NCBI RefSeq assembly: GCF_046773475.1
Contig: NZ_CP177239.1
Span: 3,224,001 to 3,288,000, forward strand
Reading direction: 5' to 3'
Origin: Nitratireductor aquimarinus
Lineage (GTDB): Bacteria > Pseudomonadota > Alphaproteobacteria > Rhizobiales > Rhizobiaceae
Length of the DNA: 64,000 nucleotides
Shown here: in pieces, positions 18,501 through 25,825 of the stretch
Layout: each line of letters opens with the position of its first letter
Numbering within the stretch: the first letter of the stretch is position 1
Notes under the pieces: generated by a model
What the model was told of the DNA's origin: nothing
What the model saw: only the letters and a program-made list of their open reading frames with translations
Database searches by the model: none
Translations under genes and position numbers: made by a program

Positions 18501-18530
18501 GCTGCCCTCAAGGATCAGCTGAAGAAGTAG
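15510..18530 (+). CDS. Suv3-like ATP-dependent RNA/DNA helicase
   Basis: A 1006-residue protein, with the start at ATG 15510 giving MNFQKQNAKP. Walker A is GPTNTGKTH (residues 23-31), the Walker B/DExx box is DEVQ (105-108), and helicase motif VI is QIAGRAGRH. DEVQ and the overall order match mitochondrial Suv3 and its alphaproteobacterial homologues, thought to unwind RNA for decay. The C-terminus holds about 85 residues of Ala/Glu/Pro/Lys low-complexity sequence (about 830-915), then a very basic Gly/Arg/Gln-rich tail (about 925-975), both plausible RNA-contact or scaffold regions. The S4 protein gene follows 9 bp later. A stretch near 16670-17070 has clearly lower GC and different codon use than its flanks. 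Confidence 0.85.
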   Translation: MNFQKQNAKPRVLSGRDVTAILGPTNTGKTHLAIERMVAHGTGVIGLPLRLLAREVYSRVVAKVGEQNVALVTGEEKISPPGARYSVCTVEAMPRETDAAFVAIDEVQLAADLERGHIFTDRILHLRGRQETLLLGAGTMRGILEKLLPGLSVITRPRMSVLSYAGSRKITRLPRRSAIVAFSSDEVYAIGELIRRQRGGVAVVLGALSPRTRNAQVALYQSGDVDYLVATDAIGMGLNLDVDHVAFAQNRKFDGFQYRDLNPAELGQIAGRAGRHLRDGTFGVTGQVDPLSDELVHRIEAHDFDPVKVLQWRSAAFDFSSVDALKASLDVTPPVEGLTRALPAADAKVLEFLSRDGDVRALADARERVALLWDACALPDYRRIAPAHHAEIVGAVFSDLARTGHVDEDYMAEQVQRASSTEGDIDTLSQRIAQIRTWTFVSHRPGWLADATHWQEKTREIEDSLSDALHERLTKRFVDRRTSVLMKRLRENAMPEAEISPVGEVLVEGHHVGEMLGFRFTADRSAEGEDARAVKAAAQKALAAEFETRADRFAASGNGDLALDSEGLLRWLGQPVATLVSGEEALRPRVVLLADEQLTGPARDKVAARAERFVNYQIESLLKPLVDLRDAESLSGMARGIAFQVVESFGLLNRRTVAEDVRALDQDARASLRRLGVRFGAYHIFVPALIKPAPAGLLTLLWALKNDAKDKPGYGDVVNALAAGRTSIVSDPAFEKAFYGLAGYRNLGRRAVRVDILERLADLIRPALSWKPGSGARPEGGYDGAAFVVTPAMMSILGATADDMEAILKGLGYRGEAKPAEEVATHLKSLDDAAAEKAAAPAQAADAAAPAEAEAASKTDDAPADAEKPAEAEAPAEEAKPEAEAKPEADAKPEVETPAAAEAPAEKAADEEEEPKPVMIWRQARFDGRKRQGGGKGNNQRQQGRGGRQEREGAPHRGKPNRSKDGDKQGFKRKGGAGRPREERPARIDPDSPFAKLAALKDQLKK

Positions 18531-18539
18531 CGACATGCG

Positions 18540-18929
18540 ATGAGCGGCACGGTCCTGGAACGCCAGCGTATCGACAAGTGGCTGTTCTTCGCACGGGTGG
18601 TGAAATCCCGCTCGCTTGCCGCAAAGCTCGCTCAGGCGGGCCGTGTGCGGGTCAATCGCAACAAGATCGAGCAGGCCGCCTACCAGATCAAGGTGGGCGA
18701 CGTGCTCACCATTTCTCTGGAGCGGCAGGTGCTCGTCTATCGGGTTCTGGCTCCGGGGGCGCGGCGCGGCCCGGCAGAGGAAGCCCGCACGCTCTACGAG
18801 GATCTGACACCGCCGGCGCCGCCCAGGGATGCCGTCGTCAAGGCGTCGGCGCCGCGGCGCGACGCCGGGGCAGGGCGTCCCACCAAGAAGGAACGCCGCG
18901 CGCTTGATCGCTGGCGTGACGACCCGTGA
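18540..18929 (+). CDS. RNA-binding S4 domain protein (HslR/Hsp15-like)
   Basis: A 129-residue protein with an S4 domain at residues 9-65 (RIDKWLFFARVVKSRSLAAK, then GRVRVNRNKIE) and a basic tail (RRDAGAGRPTKKERRALDRW). Hsp15 (HslR) in E. coli binds stalled 50S subunits carrying a nascent chain. The gene sits 9 bp behind the Suv3-like helicase, so both probably act in RNA or ribosome quality control from one transcript. The family is clear; the exact role here is inferred. Confidence 0.85.
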   Translation: MSGTVLERQRIDKWLFFARVVKSRSLAAKLAQAGRVRVNRNKIEQAAYQIKVGDVLTISLERQVLVYRVLAPGARRGPAEEARTLYEDLTPPAPPRDAVVKASAPRRDAGAGRPTKKERRALDRWRDDP

Positions 18930-19068
18930 TGGCGATGTTTGCGCCGTTTGAGATTGGAATGGGATTCCGCCTGCGACGATTGCCGCGCAACAACGGGCCT
19001 TGCAACCGCCGTTTAAAGGGGCTACCTCACCACTCGACATTTTAAGAAGCTGTCAGCCGAGAACACCC

Positions 19069-19407
19069 ATGACCTATATCGTCACCGACAATTGCATCAA
19101 GTGCAAGTACATGGACTGTATAGAAGTCTGCCCGGTGGACTGTTTCTACGAAGGCGAAAACATGCTCGTCATCCATCCGGATGAGTGCATCGATTGCGGT
19201 GTCTGCGAACCGGAATGCCCGGCCGAAGCCATCAAGCCCGACACCGAGCCGGGTCTGGACAACTGGCTTCAGCTCAATTCCGAGTATGCCGAAAAATGGC
19301 CCAATATCACCGCTAAGAAAGAGCCTCCGGCAGACGCCAAGGAATTCGACGGCGTCGAAAACAAGCTGGAGCAGTACTTCTCGCCGGAACCCGGTGAGGG
19401 AGACTAG
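19069..19407 (+). CDS. fdxA: Ferredoxin FdxA (7Fe/2[4Fe-4S] type)
   Basis: A 112-residue ferredoxin. The first cluster motif is CIKCKYMDCIEVCPVDC and the second is CIDCGVCEPECP; the spacing is that of the FdxA family that carries one [3Fe-4S] and one [4Fe-4S] cluster. The start at 19069 gives MTYIVTDNCIKC, which matches the family N-terminus exactly. It is a soluble low-potential electron carrier; partners are unknown. It lies in the conserved helicase-S4-fdxA-carD order of Hyphomicrobiales. Confidence 0.95.
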   Translation: MTYIVTDNCIKCKYMDCIEVCPVDCFYEGENMLVIHPDECIDCGVCEPECPAEAIKPDTEPGLDNWLQLNSEYAEKWPNITAKKEPPADAKEFDGVENKLEQYFSPEPGEGD

Positions 19408-19891
19408 ATCGCCGCGCGCCCATCGGGGCGCACAAACGACGATCTTGATGATTGACGGAGCATCGGATTAGCCCGAAACCCGAATTCCACTTTTCGGTCC
19501 GGTGCTCTGAGCCCACAAATTGACGTGGGACATAATGCGAATAGATGGGGCGGTCGCGCAGGAAACTGCGGCGACATATTCGCACATGCGGCAAAATCTT
19601 GATTCTTTCGGCTTTTTGTGGTAGCTTCACAAAATCATGCCGGTGACAACACGTCTAATTATGGCGCACACACACTAATCACTGAAAGGTGGGGCTCCAA
19701 ATCCAGGCCAGGGCAATCTGGGTCAGGATGTTTTGGTTTGCGTGGCGGGCCTTCGGTGCAGGCGCAGTCACCATCTCCCGGAGCTTGAACTCTTTCATGC
19801 ACACGACAAGCCGGCAGGCGTTTTTGGGTACGGGGCATCGCCGAGGCGAGGCGTTGCTCACATACCCCTTTAGAACAGGAGTGTTAGGCGG
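19408..19891. other. fdxA-carD intergenic region
   Basis: 484 bases without a credible gene. It contains one module-A palindromic repeat (19458-19507). The rest is moderately AT-rich (for example 19590-19640) and probably holds the carD promoter. No terminator with a clear T run was seen behind fdxA. Confidence 0.4.
19458..19507. repeat. Dispersed palindromic repeat, module A (diverged copy)
   Basis: GAGCATCGG and CCGGTGCTC arms enclose CCCGAAA and TTTTCGG. It is a diverged member of the module found at 20783, 48766, 61344 and 63084. Confidence 0.7.
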
Positions 19892-20467
19892 ATGACCACC
19901 CAGCAGAAAAAATCGGCGCAGCGCCAGGGTTTCAAGACTGGCGAATACATCGTTTACCCGGCGCATGGCGTCGGCCAGATCGTTACGATCGAAGAGCAGG
20001 AAGTCGCCGGTCACAAGCTGGAATTGTTCGTCATCGATTTCGAGAAAGACAAGATGCGCCTCAAAGTGCCGGTCGCCAAGGCGACGTCCATCGGCATGCG
20101 CAAGCTTTCCGAAACCGATTATGTTGATCGCGCACTCAAGGTCGTTCAGGGCCGTGCCCGCGTGAAGCGCACCATGTGGTCGCGCCGCGCGCAGGAATAC
20201 GATGCGAAGATCAACTCGGGCGACCTGATCTCCATCTCGGAAGTCGTGCGTGACCTTTACCGCGCCGACAACCAGCCGGAGCAGTCCTATTCGGAGCGTC
20301 AGCTTTATGAAGCCGCGCTCGACCGCATGGCTCGCGAGATCGCAGCCGTCAACCGCATGTCGGAGACGGAGGCTGTCCGCCTGATCGAGACCAACCTCAA
20401 CAAGGGCCCGCGCCGCGGTGCGAAGGCCGACAATGAGGAAGCCGAAGAGAAGGAAGAAGCTGCATAA
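19892..20467 (+). CDS. carD: CarD/CdnL family transcriptional regulator
   Basis: A 191-residue protein with an N-terminal Tudor-like RNA-polymerase interaction domain (FKTGEYIVYPAHGVGQIVTIEEQEVAGHK begins near residue 14; only the pattern is given) and a helical DNA-binding domain containing RVKRTMWSRRAQEYD. In alphaproteobacteria CdnL/CarD binds the polymerase beta subunit and stabilises open complexes at growth-related promoters. The last 20 residues are highly acidic (NEEAEEKEEAA). A strong terminator follows. Confidence 0.93.
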   Translation: MTTQQKKSAQRQGFKTGEYIVYPAHGVGQIVTIEEQEVAGHKLELFVIDFEKDKMRLKVPVAKATSIGMRKLSETDYVDRALKVVQGRARVKRTMWSRRAQEYDAKINSGDLISISEVVRDLYRADNQPEQSYSERQLYEAALDRMAREIAAVNRMSETEAVRLIETNLNKGPRRGAKADNEEAEEKEEAA

Positions 20468-20488
20468 GCTTCCCACCTCATCTGTTTT

Positions 20489-20520
20489 GAAAAACCCGGC
20501 TGTTTCAGCCGGGTTTTTTA
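20489..20520 (+). terminator. Rho-independent terminator after carD
   Basis: AAAACCCGGCTG and CAGCCGGGTTTTTTA: a 10-bp stem with a short loop and a T6 run, 22 bases after the carD stop. Confidence 0.93.
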
Positions 20521-20547
20521 TTGCCGGCTACTAAACTGTAATCGGCT

Positions 20548-20573
20548 GGAACTTTTTTCGTCTGCGACTCGTT
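20548..20573 (+). promoter_or_regulatory. EcfG (general stress sigma) promoter: GGAAC-N17-CGTT
   Basis: GGAAC at 20548-20552 and CGTT at 20570-20573 are separated by 17 bases, an exact match to the promoter recognised by the alphaproteobacterial EcfG/RpoE2 sigma factor. It reads toward rpoH, the next gene, implying a leader of about 320 bases. In Sinorhizobium meliloti rpoH2 is transcribed by RpoE2, which supports the assignment. Confidence 0.75.
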
Positions 20574-20782
20574 ACTCTAGGTGATGTCTCGTTTCTTCGG
20601 TCGAGATCACCGCTTTTTGCAAAGCCTGGTCGGGGTCCCGGGATGTCCGTCATTGGCGTGTTTCTGCACCAGCAGATGCCGCGTCAGGGCGCTCTGACAC
20701 GTGTAACCGCGCATCGGCAATTGGGCCTGTGCGTATGGGCTGACCGGCTTGGAATCCTCTCCTTAAGAAAGGGGCCAAGCCA

Positions 20783-20883
20783 GAGCATCGGACCGAAAAG
20801 TGGGAACCGGTTTTCGGATCATCCGATGCTCCATCAATGGTTTGGATCGTCCTTTATGCGTCCGGACGGACGCATGGCGATCC
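20783..20883. repeat. Mosaic palindromic repeat (module A then module B) in the rpoH leader
   Basis: Module A, 20783-20831: GAGCATCGG and CCGATGCTC arms around CCGAAAA and TTTTCGG. Module B, 20843-20883: GGATCG and CGATCC arms around ATGCGTCC-GGA-CGGACGCAT. Both lie within the predicted rpoH leader; module B ends about 8 bases before the ribosome-binding site. Confidence 0.85.
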
Positions 20884-20902
20884 AGAAACGCGGGAGAGCA
20901 TC

Positions 20903-21760
20903 ATGCAAGACCGGGCGGAACGCAAACTCATCGAAAAGGCCATGAAGGCGCCTTATCTGGCGCTGGAGGAAGAGCAGGACCTCGCACAGCGCTGGCACAA
21001 GAAGCAGGACCAGCAGGCGCTTCATCATTTAACAGTGGCGCACATGCGGCTTGTCATTGCCATGGCGTCGCGCTTCAGGAATTTCGGATTGCCCGCTGCC
21101 GACCTTATTCAGGAGGGGCATATCGGCCTTCTGGAAGCGGCGGCCCGGTTCGACCCGGAGCGGGGCGTGCGCTTCTCCACCTATGCGACCTGGTGGATAC
21201 GCGCCTCGATGCAGGATTATGTCCTGCGCAACTGGTCCATCGTGCGTGGCGGCACGAGTTCGGCGCAGAAGTCGCTGTTTTTCAAATACCGCCGGCTGAG
21301 GGCCAAATTGCAGAAAAGCATGGGCTCACCCAGCGAAATTCATCAGGAAGCGGCCAAGCTTCTCGGCGTTTCGCCTGCGGATGTGGCGATGATGGACGCG
21401 CGGCTTTCCGGCCCGGATCTGTCGCTTAACGCGCCGGTGCGGGATGAAGGCGAGGCTTCAGCCGAGCGCATGGATTTCCTGCCCTCCGATGAGGCACCGG
21501 TCGACGAGACAGTCGAACACATGATCGATGAGGAACGGCGGGCGCTCTGGCTGACCGACGCGCTGGATGTCCTGGACAGGCGCGAGCTGAAGATCATCCG
21601 CGAGCGGCGTCTGGCAGAAGATGGCGCAACGCTTGAAGCGCTCGGTTCGGCGCTGGGCATCTCCAAGGAGCGTGTGCGGCAGATCGAGACGCGGGCCATG
21701 GAAAAACTGCGCACGGTGCTCACGCGCGAGCATCCCGCGCTGTCCGGCAGCACGGCCTGA
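20903..21760 (+). CDS. rpoH2: RNA polymerase sigma-32 factor, RpoH (probably RpoH2)
   Basis: A 285-residue sigma-70 family protein of the RpoH type: region 2 (ADLIQEGHIGLLEAAARFDPERG, then STYATWWIRASMQDYVLRNWSIVR, with the RpoH-box-like QKSLFFKYRRLRAK) and region 4 helix-turn-helix (LGSALGISKERVRQIETRAMEKLR). The start at 20903 follows CGGGAGAG. Rhizobia carry several RpoH proteins; RpoH2 is the one transcribed under general stress. The EcfG-type promoter upstream is the reason for choosing RpoH2; the sequence alone is less decisive. The leader contains both repeat modules. Confidence 0.85.
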   Translation: MQDRAERKLIEKAMKAPYLALEEEQDLAQRWHKKQDQQALHHLTVAHMRLVIAMASRFRNFGLPAADLIQEGHIGLLEAAARFDPERGVRFSTYATWWIRASMQDYVLRNWSIVRGGTSSAQKSLFFKYRRLRAKLQKSMGSPSEIHQEAAKLLGVSPADVAMMDARLSGPDLSLNAPVRDEGEASAERMDFLPSDEAPVDETVEHMIDEERRALWLTDALDVLDRRELKIIRERRLAEDGATLEALGSALGISKERVRQIETRAMEKLRTVLTREHPALSGSTA

Positions 21761-21786
21761 ACGGCTGGCCTTGCGCCAGCCGTAAT

Positions 21787-23274
21787 TTAGCGATCAGTGA
21801 CGATCTTGACCTTGCTGCCGGCCGAGGGCGTTGCGCCGGGGCCAAGTGCGTTGAGGAGCCGGAAAAGCTCCACCTTGCGGTCCACACCGCGCATCTGCGA
21901 TGCCAGCGAACCGAGCGTTTCTCCCGGCTGAACCGTCACGACACGCACGCGCAGCGGCTTGAGCGCAGCGCGCTCCGCCTGATTGAGAATGCGGAAGCTC
22001 TGCCCGACGGAATTGGCAACCCGTTCCAGATCGTTGCTCGTCGCAGGCGCTGCCGTCAGCAGGCGGTAAACCTGCCCGCCGGAGCGGATCACCGTCACGT
22101 CGAACTGCCAGCCATCGGCACTCGCGCGTCCCTTGGCTGCCGGATATCCATTGATCGTGAACGTGCGGATGGTTTCGGGCTCCAGACCCGCAACCCAGCC
22201 GCTCGTCAGATAATCCGTCAGCGAAGTGCGCTGGGGCACCGTCGCTCCGTCGAAGCGCACCGCGATGTCGTCCGGCCCGACAGCCGTCACCGCCTTGGTG
22301 GAATTGTCGATGATGAAGCCTTCGGGCACCTGGAAGGCGACGCCCAGACCCGGATGCAGGAAGTCGCGCCCGCGCACATAGCCCTCTTCCGGCGAATCCC
22401 CGTAGATCATGCCGTCAATGCCGGCGAGGAAGGAATCGCGGTCGCGCTTGCCAGCGGCGTCCGGCTGCTGCATCTCGCGCGCATGGCGCTGCGCGAGTTC
22501 GATGCGCCGTGGTGCGTTGGGGTGACTGGCCAGGAAGTCGAGGCTGGCGTCCGTCGCGCCGCTCACACTGCGGAAGCCCTGATAGGCGTCCATGGCCTGC
22601 AGGAAGCGCGCAGCCGCGAATGCATCATAGCCCGCATGGGTTGTGGTGCGGATGCCCAGACGGTCCGCTTCCAGCTCCTGATTGCGCGAGAACTGCGCGA
22701 GCCGCAGCTTGCCGCGTACCAGCGCTGCCTGCGCCGCCTGATCGCGCCCGTCGATCACCTCGCTCACCACTTTCGAGGCGAACTTTTCCTGCGCTTCGAG
22801 CTTCTGCCGCTCGATGCCGTGATTGGCTGTGACGTGCGCCATTTCATGCGCGATGACCGCTGCAAGCTCAGCCGAATCATTGGCGAGCGCCAGAAGACCG
22901 CGCGTGACATAGAGATAGCCGCCCGGCAGCGCGAATGCGTTGACGTTGGGCGAATTCAGAATGGTGACCGTGTAGGCCGCGCCGGTGTTCTGCTCATCCA
23001 GCGTCAGAGATCCCACCACCTTGGCGACCATGCGCTCCAGCTTCGGATCGGAGTATTCGCCGCCATAGGTCTGCAGAATGCGGGGATGCTGCTGGCGTGC
23101 AAGCCGTGCAAGACGGTTGCCGCGCGTCACCGAATCGACCGTGACCGGGTTCGACGACGGCATGAAGCTGCCCGTGTCCGTGGGCACCATCTGGCAGCCC
23201 GACAGGAGGACTGTGAGCGCTACGGCGAGAATGGCTTTGCGCGGTATGGCTCGCGCTGATGGCTGGAAATTCAT
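21787..23274 (-). CDS. M48 family metalloprotease, lipoprotein with C-terminal LysM-like domain
   Basis: A 495-residue protein, counted from the ATG at 23274. The signal peptide ends in a lipobox (TVLLSGC), so it is probably a lipid-anchored periplasmic protein. The zinc site is HEMAH with the distal Glu in NQELEADRLG, as in BepA/LoiP-type M48 peptidases that act in outer-membrane protein quality control. The C-terminus (VQPGETLGSLASQM to GSKVKIVT) resembles a LysM domain, which would tether it to peptidoglycan. It is transcribed alone, convergent with rpoH2. Confidence 0.9.
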   Translation of the reverse strand: MNFQPSARAIPRKAILAVALTVLLSGCQMVPTDTGSFMPSSNPVTVDSVTRGNRLARLARQQHPRILQTYGGEYSDPKLERMVAKVVGSLTLDEQNTGAAYTVTILNSPNVNAFALPGGYLYVTRGLLALANDSAELAAVIAHEMAHVTANHGIERQKLEAQEKFASKVVSEVIDGRDQAAQAALVRGKLRLAQFSRNQELEADRLGIRTTTHAGYDAFAAARFLQAMDAYQGFRSVSGATDASLDFLASHPNAPRRIELAQRHAREMQQPDAAGKRDRDSFLAGIDGMIYGDSPEEGYVRGRDFLHPGLGVAFQVPEGFIIDNSTKAVTAVGPDDIAVRFDGATVPQRTSLTDYLTSGWVAGLEPETIRTFTINGYPAAKGRASADGWQFDVTVIRSGGQVYRLLTAAPATSNDLERVANSVGQSFRILNQAERAALKPLRVRVVTVQPGETLGSLASQMRGVDRKVELFRLLNALGPGATPSAGSKVKIVTDR

Positions 23275-23430
23275 GGTAGCGGGCGCTTCATTGGACAGGG
23301 TCGTGTCCTTCCGGTTGATTTTGTCCAAAGCATGACCGTCATTAATGCCCAAGTCACGCACTTGGTTCCCTCAACATGGCGTGATGTCCCGTCCGAGCCA
23401 CGGTCTAGCGCATAAGCTGCAACAGTGGAA

Positions 23431-24192
23431 TCAATTTGTTGTAGAGTAATTTATTTCCCGCCGTGCGCCTATGTAGCGATTGAAGGCTTCTGAGGCATCG
23501 CCGGCGATGAACGCTGCGGTTGTGCCGCTCGCGGCGACCTGCCCCTCTTCAACAAAGATCATCGTCCTGCAAAGCCGTTCCGCGTCGCGCGGGTCATGCG
23601 TTGCCATCAGCACCGTCATCTGCTGTTCCGCATGCAGGGCGCGGATCAGGTCCAGCATCTCGTCGCGCAGCGCCGGTCCGAGCGAGGCGAAGGGTTCGTC
23701 CATCAGGAGCACCGGACGCTTGCGGATTAAAACACGCGCCAGCGCCACCCGCTGGCGTTCACCGCCCGAAAGCGCCCGTGGCAGCCGGTCTTCCTTGCCG
23801 GCAAGCCCGGTTCTGGCAAGCGCGTCGGAGATCGCCGCGCGGTCTTCCTCCGTCAGCTTCAGCGCAGGCGAGCGCCCCAGCCCCACATTCTGCGCGACCG
23901 TGAGATGCGCGAAGAGATTGTTTTCCTGAAACACCATGGAGACGGGCCGGCGATGCGGCGTCAGCCCGGAAACATCCTTTCCGTCGATCATGATGCGGCC
24001 GGAGGTCGGTGTCTCGAAGCCGGCGATCAGGCTGAGAAGCGTCGATTTGCCAGAGCCGCTCGGGCCCATCACGGCGACGATGTCGGACGGGGAGATGGTC
24101 AGGTCGAACGCCATTTCGCTCCCGCCCGGATAGGCAAAGCGCAGCTTTTCGAGTGTGATCCCCGCGCCGTGTGCGGCGTCAGCCTTGGTCAT
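23431..24192 (-). CDS. thiQ: Thiamine ABC transporter ATP-binding protein
   Basis: A 253-residue ABC ATPase: Walker A GPSGSGKST, Q-loop in VFQENNLFAHLTV, signature LSGGERQR, Walker B VLLMDEPFASLG and the switch His in MATHDPRD. The start at 24192 overlaps the thiP stop by four bases (ATGA), indicating translational coupling; a longer in-frame start exists at 24240 but lies within thiP. As the last gene of thiBPQ it energises thiamine/TPP import. Confidence 0.92.
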   Translation of the reverse strand: MTKADAAHGAGITLEKLRFAYPGGSEMAFDLTISPSDIVAVMGPSGSGKSTLLSLIAGFETPTSGRIMIDGKDVSGLTPHRRPVSMVFQENNLFAHLTVAQNVGLGRSPALKLTEEDRAAISDALARTGLAGKEDRLPRALSGGERQRVALARVLIRKRPVLLMDEPFASLGPALRDEMLDLIRALHAEQQMTVLMATHDPRDAERLCRTMIFVEEGQVAASGTTAAFIAGDASEAFNRYIGARREINYSTTN

Positions 24193-25805
24193 GTCTTCTC
24201 CTTGCCGAGACGGTCGGCCACGAACATCAATGCCAGACAAAGAAGCCCCAGGAAAAGGGCAATGCCTGCGGCATCCGCCGTGCGATAGCTGCCCATGCGC
24301 TGCAACAGAAGATAGGGCAGCGTCTGCACCTGATCGGAGCCGAACAGCGCGATCACGCCGAGGTCGCCGAGCGAAAGAGCGGCGGCGAAGGCGAGCGCGG
24401 TCGCGGCAGGGCGGCGCAGCGCCGGCCAGTCGACGAGGCGTAGTCGTGTCCAGCCAGTGATGCCCAGCGACAGGCAGAGCCGCTCATGGCGGGCGCTGGC
24501 AGCGTCATAGGCCGGGCGGATTGCGCGGATTGCAAACGGCATCGCCATCACCGCGTTGACGGTGACGACCATCGCCGGTGCGAAGGCGAACACATCGCCC
24601 ACATGCCGCAGCAGAATGAACCAACCGGCCCCGATCACCAGCGGCGGAATGATGAGCACCATCGCCGCCCCGCTGTCGGTGGCGCGTTCAAGCAGGCCCG
24701 CAGGCAGCGCGCCGCGCTTCATTTCGAGCGCCCGGCGTGCCGCCACCAGCGCCAGCGAAAGAACGAGGCATAAAAGCGCGGAGAGGCTGGCGAATAGCAG
24801 GCTGGTTGTTGTGGCCGAGAGCACCGCGCTCTCGGTGGCAAGCCGCGCCAGATCCGCCTTCAGACCGGCGATCACGGTCGCGGCCATCGGTCCGGCGACG
24901 AAGAGCAGCCCCGCGACGATGATGACGGTGTTGAGAACCGTCTCCAATGGCGTGTGCCAGACAATGCGGCGCGGTGCGACGGGCAGGTTGGCATCGCCGC
25001 TGAGCGACGCGCCGAGCCGGCTTAACGCCAGAACAACGCCGCCGGCCAGCGCCAGCTGCACCAGCGTCAGCACCAGTGCGCGCGCCGGATCGAAGTCGAA
25101 CCGCAGCGCCTGATAGATCGCCACTTCCAGCGTTGTCGCGCGCGGTCCGCCACCAAGCAGCAGGACGATGGTGAACGAGGTCACGCACAGCATGAAGACG
25201 AGACCGGCAATGCCGGGAAGGGCCGCGCGCATGGCCGGCCATTCGAGAAACCGGAACGAGGCGCGCGCGCCCATGCCGAGCTGGGCCGCAAGACGCCACT
25301 GGTCGGCGGGCACGCTTTCCAGCGCGTTCAGGAACAGGCGCGTGGCCAGCGGCAGATTGAAGAAGACATGGGCGACCAGAATGCCCGAAAGCCCGTAAAT
25401 GCCGGGCCAGTGCTCATTGAAGAGCACGGACAGGAAAGGCGCGAAAATCCCCGCTCTTCCCAGAAGCGCCAGAATGCCGAGCGCCGCCACAATGGCGGGA
25501 AGCGCAAGTGGCACGGCAAACAGGCGCAGAATGAAGGCGCGCCCCATAAATGCGGGATGGCGCGCCAGCGCGCGCGCCAGAAGGATCGCCGGCACGACTG
25601 ATAAAAGCGTCGATAACAGCGCCTGCCAGAGCGTGAAGCGGGCGATCCGCAGCAGATAGGCGTCGAAAGCTGCAAACGCGCCCGTACCCTGTTGCAGGGC
25701 CTCCACGGCAAGGCCCGCAAAGGCCCCGCCGATCAGCAGGCCGACAGCGGCCAGCGCAAGCCGTCCCGCAGCGACACGCCTGTCCATCAGGGGGCGTCTT
25801 TCCAT
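24189..25805 (-). CDS. thiP: Thiamine/thiamine pyrophosphate ABC transporter permease
   Basis: A 538-residue inner-membrane protein with about 12 predicted spans in two fused permease halves. Each half has an EAA-like loop for contact with ThiQ (LESVPADQWRLAAQLGMGA in the first, DAASARHERLCLSLGITG in the second). Two-domain permeases of this length are typical of ThiP and iron FbpB-type systems; the flanking thiB and the riboswitch decide for thiamine. The start at 25805 lies 20 bp after the thiB stop; 25787 (MDRRVAAG) is an alternative. Confidence 0.92.
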   Translation of the reverse strand: MERRPLMDRRVAAGRLALAAVGLLIGGAFAGLAVEALQQGTGAFAAFDAYLLRIARFTLWQALLSTLLSVVPAILLARALARHPAFMGRAFILRLFAVPLALPAIVAALGILALLGRAGIFAPFLSVLFNEHWPGIYGLSGILVAHVFFNLPLATRLFLNALESVPADQWRLAAQLGMGARASFRFLEWPAMRAALPGIAGLVFMLCVTSFTIVLLLGGGPRATTLEVAIYQALRFDFDPARALVLTLVQLALAGGVVLALSRLGASLSGDANLPVAPRRIVWHTPLETVLNTVIIVAGLLFVAGPMAATVIAGLKADLARLATESAVLSATTTSLLFASLSALLCLVLSLALVAARRALEMKRGALPAGLLERATDSGAAMVLIIPPLVIGAGWFILLRHVGDVFAFAPAMVVTVNAVMAMPFAIRAIRPAYDAASARHERLCLSLGITGWTRLRLVDWPALRRPAATALAFAAALSLGDLGVIALFGSDQVQTLPYLLLQRMGSYRTADAAGIALFLGLLCLALMFVADRLGKEKT

Positions 25806-25825
25806 GTCGGGCGCGCGCGAAACGG

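Noticed and set aside
17055..19040. 661-residue reverse open frame over helicase and S4 genes
   Set aside because: It covers several convincing forward genes; composition typical of antisense shadow.
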